A stretch of 64,000 bases of DNA from contig JACDQD010000003.1 of assembly GCA_019843655.1 (NCBI GenBank), forward strand, positions 6,760,925 to 6,824,924, written 5' to 3'. Under the pieces are notes generated by a model. That model was not told the DNA's origin. It ran no database searches and saw nothing but the letters and a program-made list of their open reading frames with translations. Source of the DNA: Lethocerus indicus (lineage: Eukaryota; Arthropoda; Insecta; Hemiptera; Belostomatidae). Positions 14,094-25,097 of the stretch are shown here, in pieces. The stretch's first letter is position 1; every line of letters starts with the position of its first letter. Made by a program: the position numbers and the translations under genes.

Positions 14094-14130
14094 GCTAGAC
14101 CCGTTTCGGCTGCTCGCCATCTTCAGTAGC
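14094..14130 (-). ncRNA. Hammerhead ribozyme-like motif (type I, minimal)
   Basis: Minus strand, 5' to 3': stem I strand GCTA (14130-14127), core CTGAAGA (14126-14120), stem II GGC (14118-14116) with loop and GCC (14110-14108), core GAAA (14107-14104), a two-pair stem III within ACGGGT (14104-14099), cleavage triplet GTC ending at 14098, then TAGC (14097-14094). TAGC is the exact complement of the first GCTA. All required hammerhead core positions (CUGANGA, GAAA, NUH) are present in order. One flaw is an unpaired U against C at the base of stem II. Family knowledge: short type I hammerheads with tiny stem III occur in Penelope-like elements, retrozymes and some insect and schistosome satellites. 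Such ribozymes may act as dimers. Activity is inferred, not shown. Confidence 0.6.
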
Positions 14131-14393
14131 GGTGTTAGTCACTTTTGGCACTTTGGCCTTGGATTGAACTGAGAGGGATTCGGTTAAAAAAAATTGTTAA
14201 AATTAATACAGTGAACTTAGCACTAATAGTCGGACTATAACAAAAATAAAGGCGCGGAGTGATGCTAAACCCGTCATACGAGTTGGTCTTGCTGGGTTGC
14301 CGTATCGATACGCCGTATTACTTTATGGAAAACTACGCTAGTTCATCGGTGCACCCAACGAACGATTTTTGTGAAACTAACGCCCCCCTCAGT

Positions 14394-15050
14394 GTGGTGC
14401 GGAAATGTACTTAACTAAAGTTCCTTGGGTACACTCACACCGATAAACTAGCGCTCCCTGAGGGTGGTGCGGAAATGTCCTTAACTAAAGTTCGTTTGGT
14501 GCATTCGCATCGATAAACTAGCGCCCCCTGAGAGTGGTGCGGAAATGTACTTAACTAAAGTTCGTTTGGTGCATTCACATCAAGAAAATAGCACCCCCTG
14601 AGTGTGGTGCGGAAATGTACTTAACTAAAGTTCGTTTGGTGCATTCACATCGAGAAAATAGCACCCCCTGAGTGTGGTGCGGAAATGTACTTAACTAAAG
14701 TTCGTTTGGTGCATTCGCATCGATAAACTAGCGCCCCCTGAGTGTGGTGCGGAAATGTACTTAACTAAAGTTCGTTTGGTGCATTCACATCGAGAAAATA
14801 GCACCCCCTGAGTGTGGTGCGGAAATGTCCTTAACTAAAGTTCGTTTGGTGCATTCACATCGAGAAAATAGCACCCCCTGAGTGTGGTGCGGAAATGTCC
14901 TTAACTAAAGTTCGTTTGGTGCATTCACATCGAGAAAATAGCACCCCCTGAGTGTGGTGCGGAAATGTCCTTAACTAAAGTTCGTTTGGTGCATTCACAT
15001 CGATAAACTAGCGCCCCCTCAGTGTGGTGCGGAAATATACTTAACTAATA
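14394..15050. repeat. Tandem array of a 70-bp unit (ten copies)
   Basis: The motif GTGGTGCGGAAATG begins at 14394, 14464, 14534, 14604, 14674, 14744, 14814, 14884, 14954 and 15024, an exact 70-bp period. Units differ by a few bases. Two variants can be told apart at one segment: CGATAAACTAGCGCC and CGAGAAAATAGCACC. There are no unique spacers between copies, so this is a satellite-type array inside the foldback element and not a CRISPR array. Confidence 0.97.
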
Positions 15051-16449
15051 TTCGTTGGGACTTGCAACGATTAACCAGTGTAGTTTCCCATAAAGTAATA
15101 CGGGGTATCGATACGGCAAACCAGCAAGACCAACTCGTATGACGGGTTTAGCATCACTCCACGCCTTTATTTTGTTATAGTCCGACTATGAGTGCTAAGT
15201 TTACTGTTCAATTTTAACAATTTTAATTTTTAACCGATCCCTCTCAGTTCAATCGAAATCCAAATAACAAATCCAAAGTGCCAAAAGTGGACATACACAC
15301 ATTAAATCTACGGTATTCCAACATCTCGCAGACCACAAAACAGGTATTTTAAACTGGGATACAATAATAATTTTTACTATTATTCGCGCACTCTATTCAA
15401 ACTCTCCTCCCGAGATAAAAGAAAAGCCTCATTAAAGGGTTTTAGCGCCGATGGGTCAATAGTGTCGTGGACTTACGGCGAGGGGAAAGAAAATGGGTTG
15501 GGATGGGGGTGGTTTAGTGTACTGGGATGAGCGGCATGGCAGGGGCGAGACCTGTTCCAAGCAAGCCGGTCGTAATTGCCTGGTCGCGACAACAATAACG
15601 GCAGTTTGAAACCCCCGAGCAAAGTATAATTATGCCGACGATTACTGCTATACCTCCCCGAAGTTATATTCGGCAGCCAGTTTAACGGCGCCCACCATTT
15701 CAAAACTTTAATTGAAAACCACACCCCCCCCCACGCCCCGCTTGCTCAAAATTAAACCTGAAAAAGGGTAATTGTGAGCCCACTCCCACCTGAAGGGAGT
15801 TAACCCTTCATAATCTGCAAGTTTAAGTTAGATTTTCCGATTAAATTAATGTCGTAACAGACATTCCGTGGCAAGTACAACCAAATAAACGGGCATACGT
15901 TCTCTTGCCCACTTCTACGCAAGTTCTGAAATTGTTTAGGTTCAAATTAGGAAAGTTTGTGGACTGCTCTCGTAAGTATTCTCGAAGGTTCTATATAGAT
16001 TCTATTTCCGTCGATCTGATATTCGCATATCCGAGCGGGTGGAGGTAAATAAAAATAAAACCCGCTGCAAGGAGGTAAGAAGGCTTTTCTTCTTAGGACA
16101 CGGAGAAACAGGAACGTCGATAATAACAGCGATGTGGGGTTGAGCGAAGTCCGAGAACTGGGGAACGGTTAAATAGGCGGCATAAGCGGGAGCCGCGGGG
16201 GATGAAATACGAGGCCTAAATATTTATGAAAGTTTTTGGCAAGGGCGTTGGCAACAGTTCACACGAGGGTGCTGGAGGGGGCGACCTTCGGGGCACCGTT
16301 GGCAGGGGCGTCCGCCCCGACCATTAAGGCATCCCCCCCGAGAATTACGATCGGAGGAGTCCCGTAATAATTGCTCTTAAACTTAAAAGTCGGGCCGAGC
16401 TTTTCCTGAATTCTCAATGAGAACGGCGCTATTACCTGAGCGCGATCTT

Positions 16450-16458
<9 letters not shown>

Positions 16459-16491
<33 letters not shown>
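16459..16491. repeat. (CT)n microsatellite
   Basis: About 33 bp of CT dinucleotides following a C-run at 16451. Confidence 0.95.
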
Positions 16492-16493
<2 letters not shown>

Positions 16494-17029
16494 TTCATGT
16501 TTTAGGTGGCCGTCCTTGGAGACCGCTATTTAAGTTTGTTTCTCAGGATTTGTTCACGTTGGCGGAGATTGAAGCGCCAGATTCCCTTTTTGTTTTATTC
16601 CTTCGAGGCACGATTCGGGCCGGCTGCGGGTCTGTTTAGCGTGTTTCAGAATTTTCAAATCTTGGAACGTACGTGTGGAGATATTGAGGAGTGCGATTGC
16701 GCCTTCCGTTTTTTTCACACAGCGAGAAAGAATAAATTGCCACGACGGGAAGAAAGAATGGTGGCCGGGGAGAAAAAAAACAAAGAAAAGGAAGTATAAG
16801 TAAGAAGAATGGACTTCTTCTTGAAGCCCCTAAGAAGACTTCATAAGATGAGAGGAGAGGTTTAAGAAAATTGAGAGGAATGGCGGCCAAGAATGTAGGG
16901 GACTGGGCTTCGTTCACGCCCGATTCACTTCCGTCCACGATTTTCTGTTCACCGGTTTTTCCACCTCTGTAAACGCCCAGAGATCTTACAGTTCATTCGA
17001 ATGTGTGAGACCAGGCAATAATCAATTAA

Positions 17030-17090
17030 TGGCATTAATACACGCGCTAACCTGGAGGTTCGAATCCCGGGTTTTGGACCGATATTTTGT
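17030..17090 (+). repeat. Possible tRNA-derived SINE remnant (B box)
   Basis: GGAGGTTCGAATCCCGGG contains a perfect RNA polymerase III B box (GGTTCGAATCC), resembling a tRNA T-arm. The preceding DNA does not fold as a tRNA and has no convincing A box at the expected spacing, so it is not an intact tRNA gene. A tRNA-derived SINE fragment is the simplest reading, but a single 11-base match is weak evidence. Confidence 0.3.
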
Positions 17091-17378
17091 AATCACAGTA
17101 CCGGAATAAAGATGTCTATTACTTTTCCGACTTAAACACTGTGAACACATAAAATACCAATAGGCATTATTAAACATTTGCGATTAATTGCGAATTTTGG
17201 ATATTTAAAGATGCGAGAAATGAAATGGAGTTAACGGGGGGAGATAAAAACAAATAAAATTGCGCCGAGCCTACGGAATATCCGTGTGTAAAAACGTATC
17301 CGAGGGAAAATGCAGAGACGGGGCGAGGTGGGATACATATTTGAGGTTGGAGGAGAGTTAAATATTTGGGGTGTAATA

Positions 17379-17396
17379 TGTGTGTGTGTGTGTGTG
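17379..17396. repeat. (GT)n microsatellite
   Basis: About 18 bp of TG dinucleotides. Confidence 0.9.
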
Positions 17397-20168
17397 GGCT
17401 GGTGGCTGCTATCTGTTGGATTGTCTCTGGCTGTCGTCCCGTACAACAGCGCTCCAACAGTTTCAAACTCATATTTCACCGGCCACCCGGCCTCCTCTCC
17501 CATTGCCGCTCTCCAACCCCTTCACCGCCCCCTACCCCAACACCGTCCGCTCCCCGTTTCTCCACGGCCTGCGGGCCGAGGGTGGCCATATTTTTTCGTT
17601 ACCCCGCCGCCCCCACCCGGTAGCGAGGAGTCAACAGCCCCCCCACCGCCTACCTACACCTTCGAGGCATAAATATTAATGCCTCAGCCCCACCTCTAAC
17701 CGACCCCCGGTTGGGACCTCTCCTTCCCCGCTCCCCGTATCGAAAAAGAATCTGCGACAAATCCTACCTGATCGGCCGACCGAGATTTGAAAGTCAATAG
17801 CCCAGCCCCCCCCAGCCAACCATCCGACACCAGTCGGGTTAATTATTTCCCAATATGTTTCATTACAACCCTCATTAAACCTATTGTTAGTACTTTTTTA
17901 TACCTTTTTCTTTATTTCGTTACTTCTTTATTACCGCTAGGACTAGCACAGAAGATCTCTGGGTCAGCGATATTTAAACAGCGAGGGGGTAACGCAAGCG
18001 AGGGATTGGGATGATGAAAAAGACGGGGATGAAATTTGTGCAATCGGGATTTTATGACCCGGTCGATTGTCGGTACGTAGAGGTCACGGTGACTGAAAGT
18101 AATAGTTTTGATCCGTAAGGGATCCATTGGACACGAATGGAATACGCTATTGTACAAAAATATTTTAGTGGCAACACAAAGGAACATACTAATAATAACG
18201 TTACAACATATTTTAATTCCGTATCCCGTGATTTAATGCCGGAAACACGCTCCTGGTCCGGAAGGAACAAACTACATTTCAGATAGGTGGTATGAATGAC
18301 GGCGTTTAGAGATACTGAACCCTCCAGACCCGGAGGGAATGCTGGTTTGCCGCGTCGGCCCCCGAACTTTGTACGACCGCGCTTGAATAATACCTTCGGA
18401 ATAACATCCCGTTTCTTGTGGTTGTTGAAATTTCAAGAATAAACTAACCGCGTATAATTAAGAACAAAAACTATTGTTTATCCGAATAGCGAACGCACGC
18501 ACGTGTGTGTGCGGACTACGCTAAAATCTGCCGTTGGGAGTGAGACTAAATATATCTGCTTATACATTTTAATCGTTTATTATTTGTATTTTTATTTCGA
18601 AAATTTCAGGAGAGTGCAATAATTTCTGCTGACCGAATGATAACCACTGAAACTCGGCTCGGATGAATCACCACTTGGGGAAAAGGGGGCCTCGTTTTTC
18701 GGGAAGTGATTTCGGGTCCGCTTCTAAGCGGAGCCCTGCTCCCGTTATTTATGTTAATTATTTAACTTTGTTTAAGGCGAGTTTCTTCGGCTCCGGTAAC
18801 TTCCTTCCGCCGGGGCTCCTCATTCTTCCCGTAACTAATTTCAGCCCGGTCCCAGTCCGGGGGTAGTTCCCGGAGCTATTTACATTGCCACAAAACACCT
18901 TCAACTGTTGTATTCTGTCGGTAGTACAGTGAAGTGTTTACGGCCCGTAATTGTGCAGCCAGGCTGCTTCGTCAACAACCGTTGTTCTGTTTATGCCCAA
19001 ACCTGAGTATGGATAGAAAATTCAAATTCCCAGTAACTTTCACCGATCGATCACAAATATCTTGGGCGAATTGGTAATTTCGATGATGGCCGCGGCATAT
19101 TAAATTGATTTTACTAGAAGGTTGTAAAATTGAATCCAACGGCCGTCTCACATAAAATGTTACCGAGGGTTGGTACGGAAAACGATTTAAAACGTATGGG
19201 GCAGATAAGGCCCGTGTAACCTTCGGGGAGCGGGGTTCAACGATCCGGGTCGGCCGACCCCTCCCCTGGGATTTCACGGAACCATCCAGAGACCGAACAG
19301 TCATTTGGGACCCGAATCAAACGCTTTTTACGCTCCTCCCACCACAACAACCAACTCTGACTTCACAGAACCCGGCCCCCCTTCCTTTTGACCCTTTCCA
19401 AAAAGCGTGTAAACGTTCTACCGAAAACACAGCGCCTGAATTGTTGATCATGTCCTAATTATTATCTCTTATTTTAAAACTATTATAGAATATATATTAT
19501 CACGTATAACTGAAATATCAAAAGAATTACAGTAATTTTAGGGTCTGATAAGCAGTTACTTGTAAACTTGAATTGTCACGAATTAATAATGAGAAATGTG
19601 AAAGGAAATTTTTAACACTATTCCTAATTTGACATCCAATATTTAAATATTGTATTAAATAATGTTGAATATTGTCCCAATATTGAATAATGTTTAATAA
19701 TATTTTTAACAATTATTAAGAACATGATTAAACAATACTTTCATAATTTCATAACTTTGATTGTCTTCTCTCCTAAATGATGGACAGCATCGGGGCAGGA
19801 TTTTCTGTCTCAGATTTAAGAATAAATGCTGTAGGTGTTCATAGTCCAAAAATAATACAAAAGAATGAAAAGGATTATAGTAAAAAACTGAATCGTATAT
19901 ATAATTTCAATATTGAGTAAAGTATGAAAAATAGTTTATAATTGATTATTATAAGGACATAGGAGAATGAAAGTTATTAGCAGTTATCAATTCATCAATC
20001 CAGATGGAATTTCTCATAATTTGAAACCTTGTCTATTGGTTCACGTCAGTGTTTATAATTAATTATTTCCCATAATTCCTTTACAACATTTTAATAATAG
20101 TCATAATTTCATTGAGACCTGTTGAAGGCGAAATTTGTTGAAATAACTTAGAAAAATATTGAGTTAAA

Positions 20169-20690
20169 CCAACCGTCCCGTTTGAGCGTGAAGGAACCAA
20201 CGCCTTTCTGATGTCGGTGACGCTTAGGTCTCTATTGAAGTGTATAAAATACAAGAAGTGATTATTTTCCTTGCTTTCGAGACGGTGGACTTATATACTT
20301 AAACACATGTATAAAATAAAAATTAATGTTTGACGTATGTTTCAATTAAATTACTTACATGTTTTTCATTGTCAGAGTTCATTTAAATGGTGCCTAAGTG
20401 TCGCCGACATCAAGATGGCGTTGGTTTCTTCACACTCAAACGGGTCGGATGGTTCAATATTATTTCCAATTTATTTCTTCAAACATCGTCTTCAAAGAAA
20501 ACAAAAATATCGGTATTTATATAAAATACATCCTATAAATTATAATCTCATTTCTCTCTCACTGTCTTTTATCTGGAATCAGGTTAATATTAGTCCCTGT
20601 ACAACAGCCCTACAGCCCCCTTAAATGGACGCCTAAGCATCGCCGAAATCAAGAAGGCTTTGGTTTCCTTACGCTCAAAAGGGGCGCTTG
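20169..20690. repeat. Inverted plus direct repeat, three copies of a ~65-bp sequence
   Basis: The sequence at 20391-20454 (GCCTAAG, GTCGCCGACATCAAGA, GGCGTTGGTTTC, CTCAAACGGG) recurs as its reverse complement at 20169-20230 and in direct orientation, more diverged, at 20631-20690. The direct copies are 240 bp apart and also share TTAAATGG just upstream. The two better-matched copies could form a stem of roughly 60 bp with a loop of about 160 nt. Confidence 0.85.
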
Positions 20691-20997
20691 TTTTAATCCA
20701 ATATTTTTTTAAATATTGTATTGCATTATATATTATGTAAGTTTAAATCTCTTCCACTATATATAATTATAGTTATAGTTATTAGTTAGAGATTGTTAAT
20801 AATTACTTCTTATTTAATTAATAATAATACTTAATTAATTATTATTATTAGTTATTGTGAGTTATTATTATGAAATATTAGTTAATTAGTAATAACTTAT
20901 TTTTGATCCATAACTGTTGGGTTACAACACCACTTAATTTGTTGGTGAAGAACCTAACAAGCTCACATCCAAATAAATCACTTCTCCACCTCTAACT

Positions 20998-21001
<4 letters not shown>

Positions 21002-21058
<57 letters not shown>
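21002..21058. repeat. (AT)n microsatellite
   Basis: Uninterrupted TA run of about 55 bp, about 750 bp beyond the probable fringe poly(A) site. Confidence 0.97.
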
Positions 21059-21061
<3 letters not shown>

Positions 21062-21804
21062 GCCATAATTTATTTATTTATTTTATATACTGAATATGCT
21101 CCTATGTGGTAACATAGATTTTAAAATTTGTCTCGTATTTTAGAACAAATCCAGAGTATCAGATAATCAAATCTTGCAATATCAAGACACCCATTCTATG
21201 TTAAGATACTTTGAACATACCAAACCCTTCAATGACTATGTTTTTTATAAAAGAATGACTTCATTGAAATAACATTACATACCTTAATTTATTTTTATTT
21301 CCTTTAATACCTTAAAAGAGACAAGATGGAAGAAAGTATATAATTCAACTGCAATAATAATTTCTCAAGAAAGAAAAATTAAAAGCTGGAAGCAGAAATA
21401 GTGTTACTCCTCAAAACATTAATACTCAATAAAGGTTGTATCATAAAATTAAGCAATTGAATTACATTATTAATGAATTACATTTTTTCATCTCCCAAAA
21501 TTCTACCTAACAATGCATAATTTAATTTAATAAATAATAATAATGCAATTCATATTTGCATTGTTAATTTTAAAATAAACTATAACATGAAGTAATTTTT
21601 AATTTACAGATGTAGAATAGCCCAATTTATGACATTTGTTGTTTTTTTTATAATAGTAGTAACTAAATAATTTTTATTCAAAATTTAATAAACAAACTCA
21701 AATGAAGTCTCAAACTCTAAAAATATTTCATTTCTTTAAAACTAAAACTAAATAATAAAATATAATGTATATGTTGAAATAATAAAATAAGTTCTCTAAA
21801 AATG

Positions 21805-22454
21805 TTTATTCCAGCAATATAACAGCACCTTTATTACAATAATTATATAAAACAATATAGTAACAAAGTAAGATCACAGCCAGTATCCTCAATTGAGGTA
21901 AATACATATAAAAGTTATTTACAAAAAACTAAAACTTTCCCAACTAAACACACTTCCATATATATCTGAAATTAAAATATAAAATTTAATATATCAGTAC
22001 AACACGTTAAAAGGAAAATTCTCAAATTGTCAACAAGCTGCCAAAATTCCAAAATAGCTTAACTAAATAAAATTATCTCCTGTCACATAAAAATAAAAAA
22101 CAGACAATAATATTTTTCTGGATGCATTCAAGGAACAAAAAAAAGATCCGCATCCATTCTTACAAGTTAAAGTAAACTGCACAATAAAATCAAGTACTGC
22201 AATCGTTAAACTGTAAACTTAGATTAAAATATCCCCAAGATATTCAACACAATATAAAAGCAGACATTGCTCGTAAGAAGGTTTTTCATTCTTACATTTT
22301 CAGGTTCATTACACTAAATGTTGAAACATTAAATATGAAAAACATTCAGATGGTAAAGGCACGGATTACATTTTGGGTGTAACTTATATATCTTCTTGGC
22401 AGTGGGGGAAATCTGTCTTCTTGAGTAATGAAAAACCTTCTTGTATGGTAGTTG
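21805..22454 (-). other. Probable fringe 3' UTR with tandem poly(A) signals
   Basis: Downstream of the TAA, the first AATAAA hexamers on the minus strand lie at 21835-21830 and 21810-21805, 25 bp apart. No AATAAA is visible between the stop and these. A 3' UTR of about 640-670 nt is normal for insect genes. The region is AT-rich with no long ORF. This is inference from hexamer position only. Transcripts could end further on, since more AATAAA-like sites occur in the AT-rich DNA below 21.8 kb. Confidence 0.4.
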
Positions 22455-22509
22455 TTATCTGGGACAAAATTTGAAATACGGGAACAGGGAACAGTGAAGC
22501 GACAAGAAC
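22455..22509 (-). CDS. fng: fringe, terminal coding exon and stop codon
   Basis: After completing an Arg codon, the exon reads FLSLHCSLFPYFKFCPR and stops at TAA (22457-22455). This is the Fringe C terminus: fly ends FYSLHCQLFPYFSFCPPR. The two Cys match conserved family Cys residues. One Pro is lacking relative to the fly ending. The acceptor is GTTTCAG after a pyrimidine-rich tract and the intron upstream is only 387 bp. With this exon the six pieces give 181 residues plus stop, about the C-terminal 45% of a normal Fringe, with no frameshift or internal stop, so the gene looks functional. Confidence 0.94.
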
Positions 22510-22896
22510 CTGAAACAGACATATTGTATTAATATTATCTATAATATGTATATCAATATTAATTTAGAAAAACAAATTTTATTATTCTATAAGATGAAAA
22601 CATCCAAAAAATTATTTTGTGCAATGTCGATTAATATTTATTTCACGAAATATGCATTTTGAATACTAAATTAAAGTTAGCAGAAAATATTGAAGAAACA
22701 TTATAATGTTAATATATAAAATAAAAATAATGATTCAAAAAATCATTCAGATGATATGCCCAAGGTAATAAATTAATGTAATTACAATATATTATACTTT
22801 CATTTACAATAGTAGCAACAAACTTTCTTCAATAAAATTATTAATTATGCACCAATTTTCATAATGATTTAAACATTGAAATAATTTAAATGTTAC
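22510..22896 (-). other. fringe intron (387 bp)
   Basis: GT-AG intron bounded by donor GTAACA and acceptor GTTTCAG. It is AT-rich and I see nothing else in it. Confidence 0.9.
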
Positions 22897-22982
22897 CTTG
22901 TGGGGTCATTCCTTGTATCGAAGCCATCAATTTTCACCACGTTCATTTCATCTTTGCTGTATCTTGAGTAACTGAACGTAAT
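22897..22982 (-). CDS. fng: fringe, penultimate coding exon
   Basis: The exon starts in phase 0 and reads ITFSYSRYSKDEMN, then VVKIDGFDTRNDPT, then two bases of a split Arg codon. It matches the fly segment VSFSYAHMKNQWN followed by VIKVDGFDMKTDP. The SRYSKDEMN stretch is the least conserved part and is typical of the variable loop in this region of the family. The acceptor is GTTTCAG and the donor GTAACA. Length is 86 bp, 28 codons plus 2. Confidence 0.93.
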
Positions 22983-25002
22983 CTGAAACGAAAATATTAA
23001 TTATTTATTTAACTGTCTAAATTGAATGGTATTTGAGGAAATATCAAAAGTAGACACACTTAGGACCTGATGTGGTGTATGTATACTGAATTATTTCAAC
23101 TGTAAATAAGATTCATAATTTAGTGTATCTTTTTTGGAAGGTAATTATGTTTTGTGGGGGATAATAAAATTTATATTGAATTTTAAATTTCAGTATTTAA
23201 TATTCCAATTAATATCACAACTAATAATAACCGGTTAAAACATCTCCATTCAATAGTCATCTACTTAGCAGCACCTGTCGTATCCCCTTTAAAATTATAT
23301 TAAATTAAAATAATTTGTTTAAATTATAAGCTAAACTAGAAGTTCCAGTGGAAAAATCCCACGGAGATGTCAGGAATCCGCCGCTCAGGTGCTGTCCACC
23401 GATCGAAGCAAAAAATAATTGACCAACCCAGGGACAAAAAATAATTCGATTCCAATCGCAACATAAATTATAACCGACGTCGACATTAATCAAAAATTTA
23501 CACAGAATTTCGGCACGAAAAATGTACATTAAGAGTCGAATACAGGCAATAATTTACGGGACGCCACAAAAATGGAAACGGGCGGAGCAGACCAATTAAG
23601 TAGCGGAGGCCGCCTCGGGCGACAAACCCGATTCTACAGGTCTGAATAGAAAAAAATTAAATGAGCGAACGATTTATTAATCCCCGGAGGAATCGGAAAT
23701 ATGCTGCGGCCTCGCAAACCGCCCGATTATACAAATTGACATTCAATATTTCCCAAACGATTTCACGGGTGCACTTACCGATCAACATCGACCATTCATA
23801 GATCCTCATCGAGGATCAATTAAAAAAAATCCTCAAAACGATAATTTCTTTGTAATTTTCAAGGCCCGAGCCACAGAAATGAAGTCGCAGTCGTTGCAAG
23901 TTGATAACCACAAAATTAGCAGAGGCGGGGGAGAGAATAATGCAATCTATTGTGTCGGAGGGACACCGACAAAAGGGGTGGGTCGCGTTCAGAATTAATG
24001 TAAAATCCGAGGCTCGTTAATATTCTTCGAACATATTTGGCGTTCGACAGGGCTGGAATTCAATAAATATCCAATCGCGAGCCATGAATCACACACAACG
24101 TCGCTGCGAAACATGCGACTTCCAGCGATAGCCAGAAAAATTTATATCTATACTTATACATATATATGCGTTATAAGAGATATAAAATTTCAAATCGTTT
24201 CAGAATATTCCTATTATTGTTTATCCTGTAAATTTTGGGTATTCCTTGCGAGGTGGGCCTGAGAGATATCAGCGAAACTTTATAATGAACACTGTAGCAT
24301 AAATGTAGTTCTGAAACACGGTCAATCTCAGATGATTGGTTAGAGACCGAAGACGATCTCCCTTCGTTGAAATATCAACTTACTTGATATAATTTCTCAC
24401 CGAATCAACGAAAAAGCCGAAGATTGTGCGATAAATTTGAAATCCTCCGCGAACGCCGGCCTCGGCCTCTCGGTTCGTTAGGCCGTCGATGATGCCCCGA
24501 TACGTGGACAAGGGAGCCAGGCATTAATCAGATCCCTATCTCGGCCAAAGACTGGTTTCTACCGTTTAATTATTATTATTAATTCCTCAGTCCGCCCGGT
24601 TTCTCCTCCGGTATTGACACAGGTTATAATCAGCCGGCGATGCTTTATTCAGTGAGCGTTCTCCACCAGTACCAATTAAATCCTTTCTCTCTCTATCTGT
24701 CTTCCGCTTTCGGACCCTAATTAATTCCGCTCTTAAGGCCAGAAAGCTAAATTATAACTTATTTCCAACACCGGCATCAGTCCCGTTTCGTCGTCGATGC
24801 ATTTGTCGTTACCCAATAGAGCCCCGAGTTCGAATCTACCCAAATGCTATGGATTTTAATGTACTTGTAATAAAGTAGGGAGAAATAAGAGACTCATTCC
24901 TTCCACAATATTACAATATTGCTAATAACAGCATAATAATATAAGCTCAAGACATAGTTTAAAAGAAGTGGCCGTTGTCCATTATAGTAAAGGCGATCTT
25001 AC
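22983..25002 (-). other. fringe intron (2.0 kb)
   Basis: GT-AG intron (donor GTAAGA, acceptor GTTTCAG). Its 3' part, 22983 to about 23330, is AT-rich and CpG-poor. From about 23340 the base composition becomes CpG-rich. A weak tRNA B-box-like match (GAGTTCGAATC) lies near 24826. No exon or RNA gene is recognised. Confidence 0.85.
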
Positions 25003-25097
25003 CTGATCGTGGAATTGATCGTGTCTGAGGAACTTCATCGGTTCTAAGTGCGAATGGAATTGTTCTATCACAGTAAGTTGCTTTTTCAGCATGTACT
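25003..25097 (-). CDS. fng: fringe, internal exon with the FHSHLEPM motif
   Basis: The exon completes a Glu codon and reads YMLKKQLTVIEQ, then FHSHLEPMKFLR and HDQFHDQ. FHSHLEPM is identical to the fly Fringe block at this point and close to FHSHLEN of vertebrate Fringes. The acceptor is GTTTCAG and the donor GTAAGA. Length is 95 bp (2 bases plus 31 codons) and it ends in phase 0. The 866-bp intron upstream and the 2.0-kb intron downstream are modest compared with the 5' introns. Confidence 0.95.

Larger units (their letters stand above)
14050..15322 (-). mobile_element. Foldback element, copy 2 (ten 70-bp units, hammerhead motif in one arm)
   Basis: Inverted arms lie at about 14140-14345 and 15060-15289. 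Both carry the AGTTGGTCTTGCTGG block, the CGGAGTGATGC block and an outer CTCTCAGTTCAATC block in opposite orientation. Between them is the tandem array 14394-15050. Asymmetric sequence beside the array (AACGATTTTTGTGAAAC) shows that this copy is the reverse of copy 1. The outermost left side, on the minus strand, runs GTGACTAACAC, a hammerhead-like module, then ACACGAAAGCTACG. Copy 1 and the right arm of this copy join the flanking sequences directly, without the module. Non-autonomous: no coding capacity seen. Confidence 0.9.
15323..19429. other. Region downstream of foldback copy 2, no gene recognised
   Basis: Short overlapping ORFs only. Visible items are a (CT)n tract at 16459-16491, a (GT)n tract at 17379-17396 and a tRNA B-box-like match (GGTTCGAATCC) at 17058-17068. 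Several GC-rich stretches (17.5-17.7 kb) give proline-rich chance ORFs. Confidence 0.55.
19430..21804. other. AT-rich, CpG-poor DNA downstream of fringe
   Basis: Compared by eye with flanking DNA, this stretch is strongly AT-rich with few CG dinucleotides. The same composition continues through the fringe terminal exon to about 23330. It holds a 16-bp perfect palindrome (CAATATTTAAATATTG, 19637-19652), the triple repeat 20169-20690 and the (AT)n tract at 21002. No gene is recognised. ORFs here are Leu/Ile/Asn-rich chance frames. Confidence 0.6.

Noticed and set aside
14394..15050. Possible CRISPR array
   Set aside because: The whole 70-bp period is repeated with no unique spacers, and the DNA is eukaryotic.
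17030..17090. Intact tRNA gene at the GGTTCGAATCC match
   Set aside because: The T-stem has mismatches and no acceptor, D or anticodon arms can be drawn.
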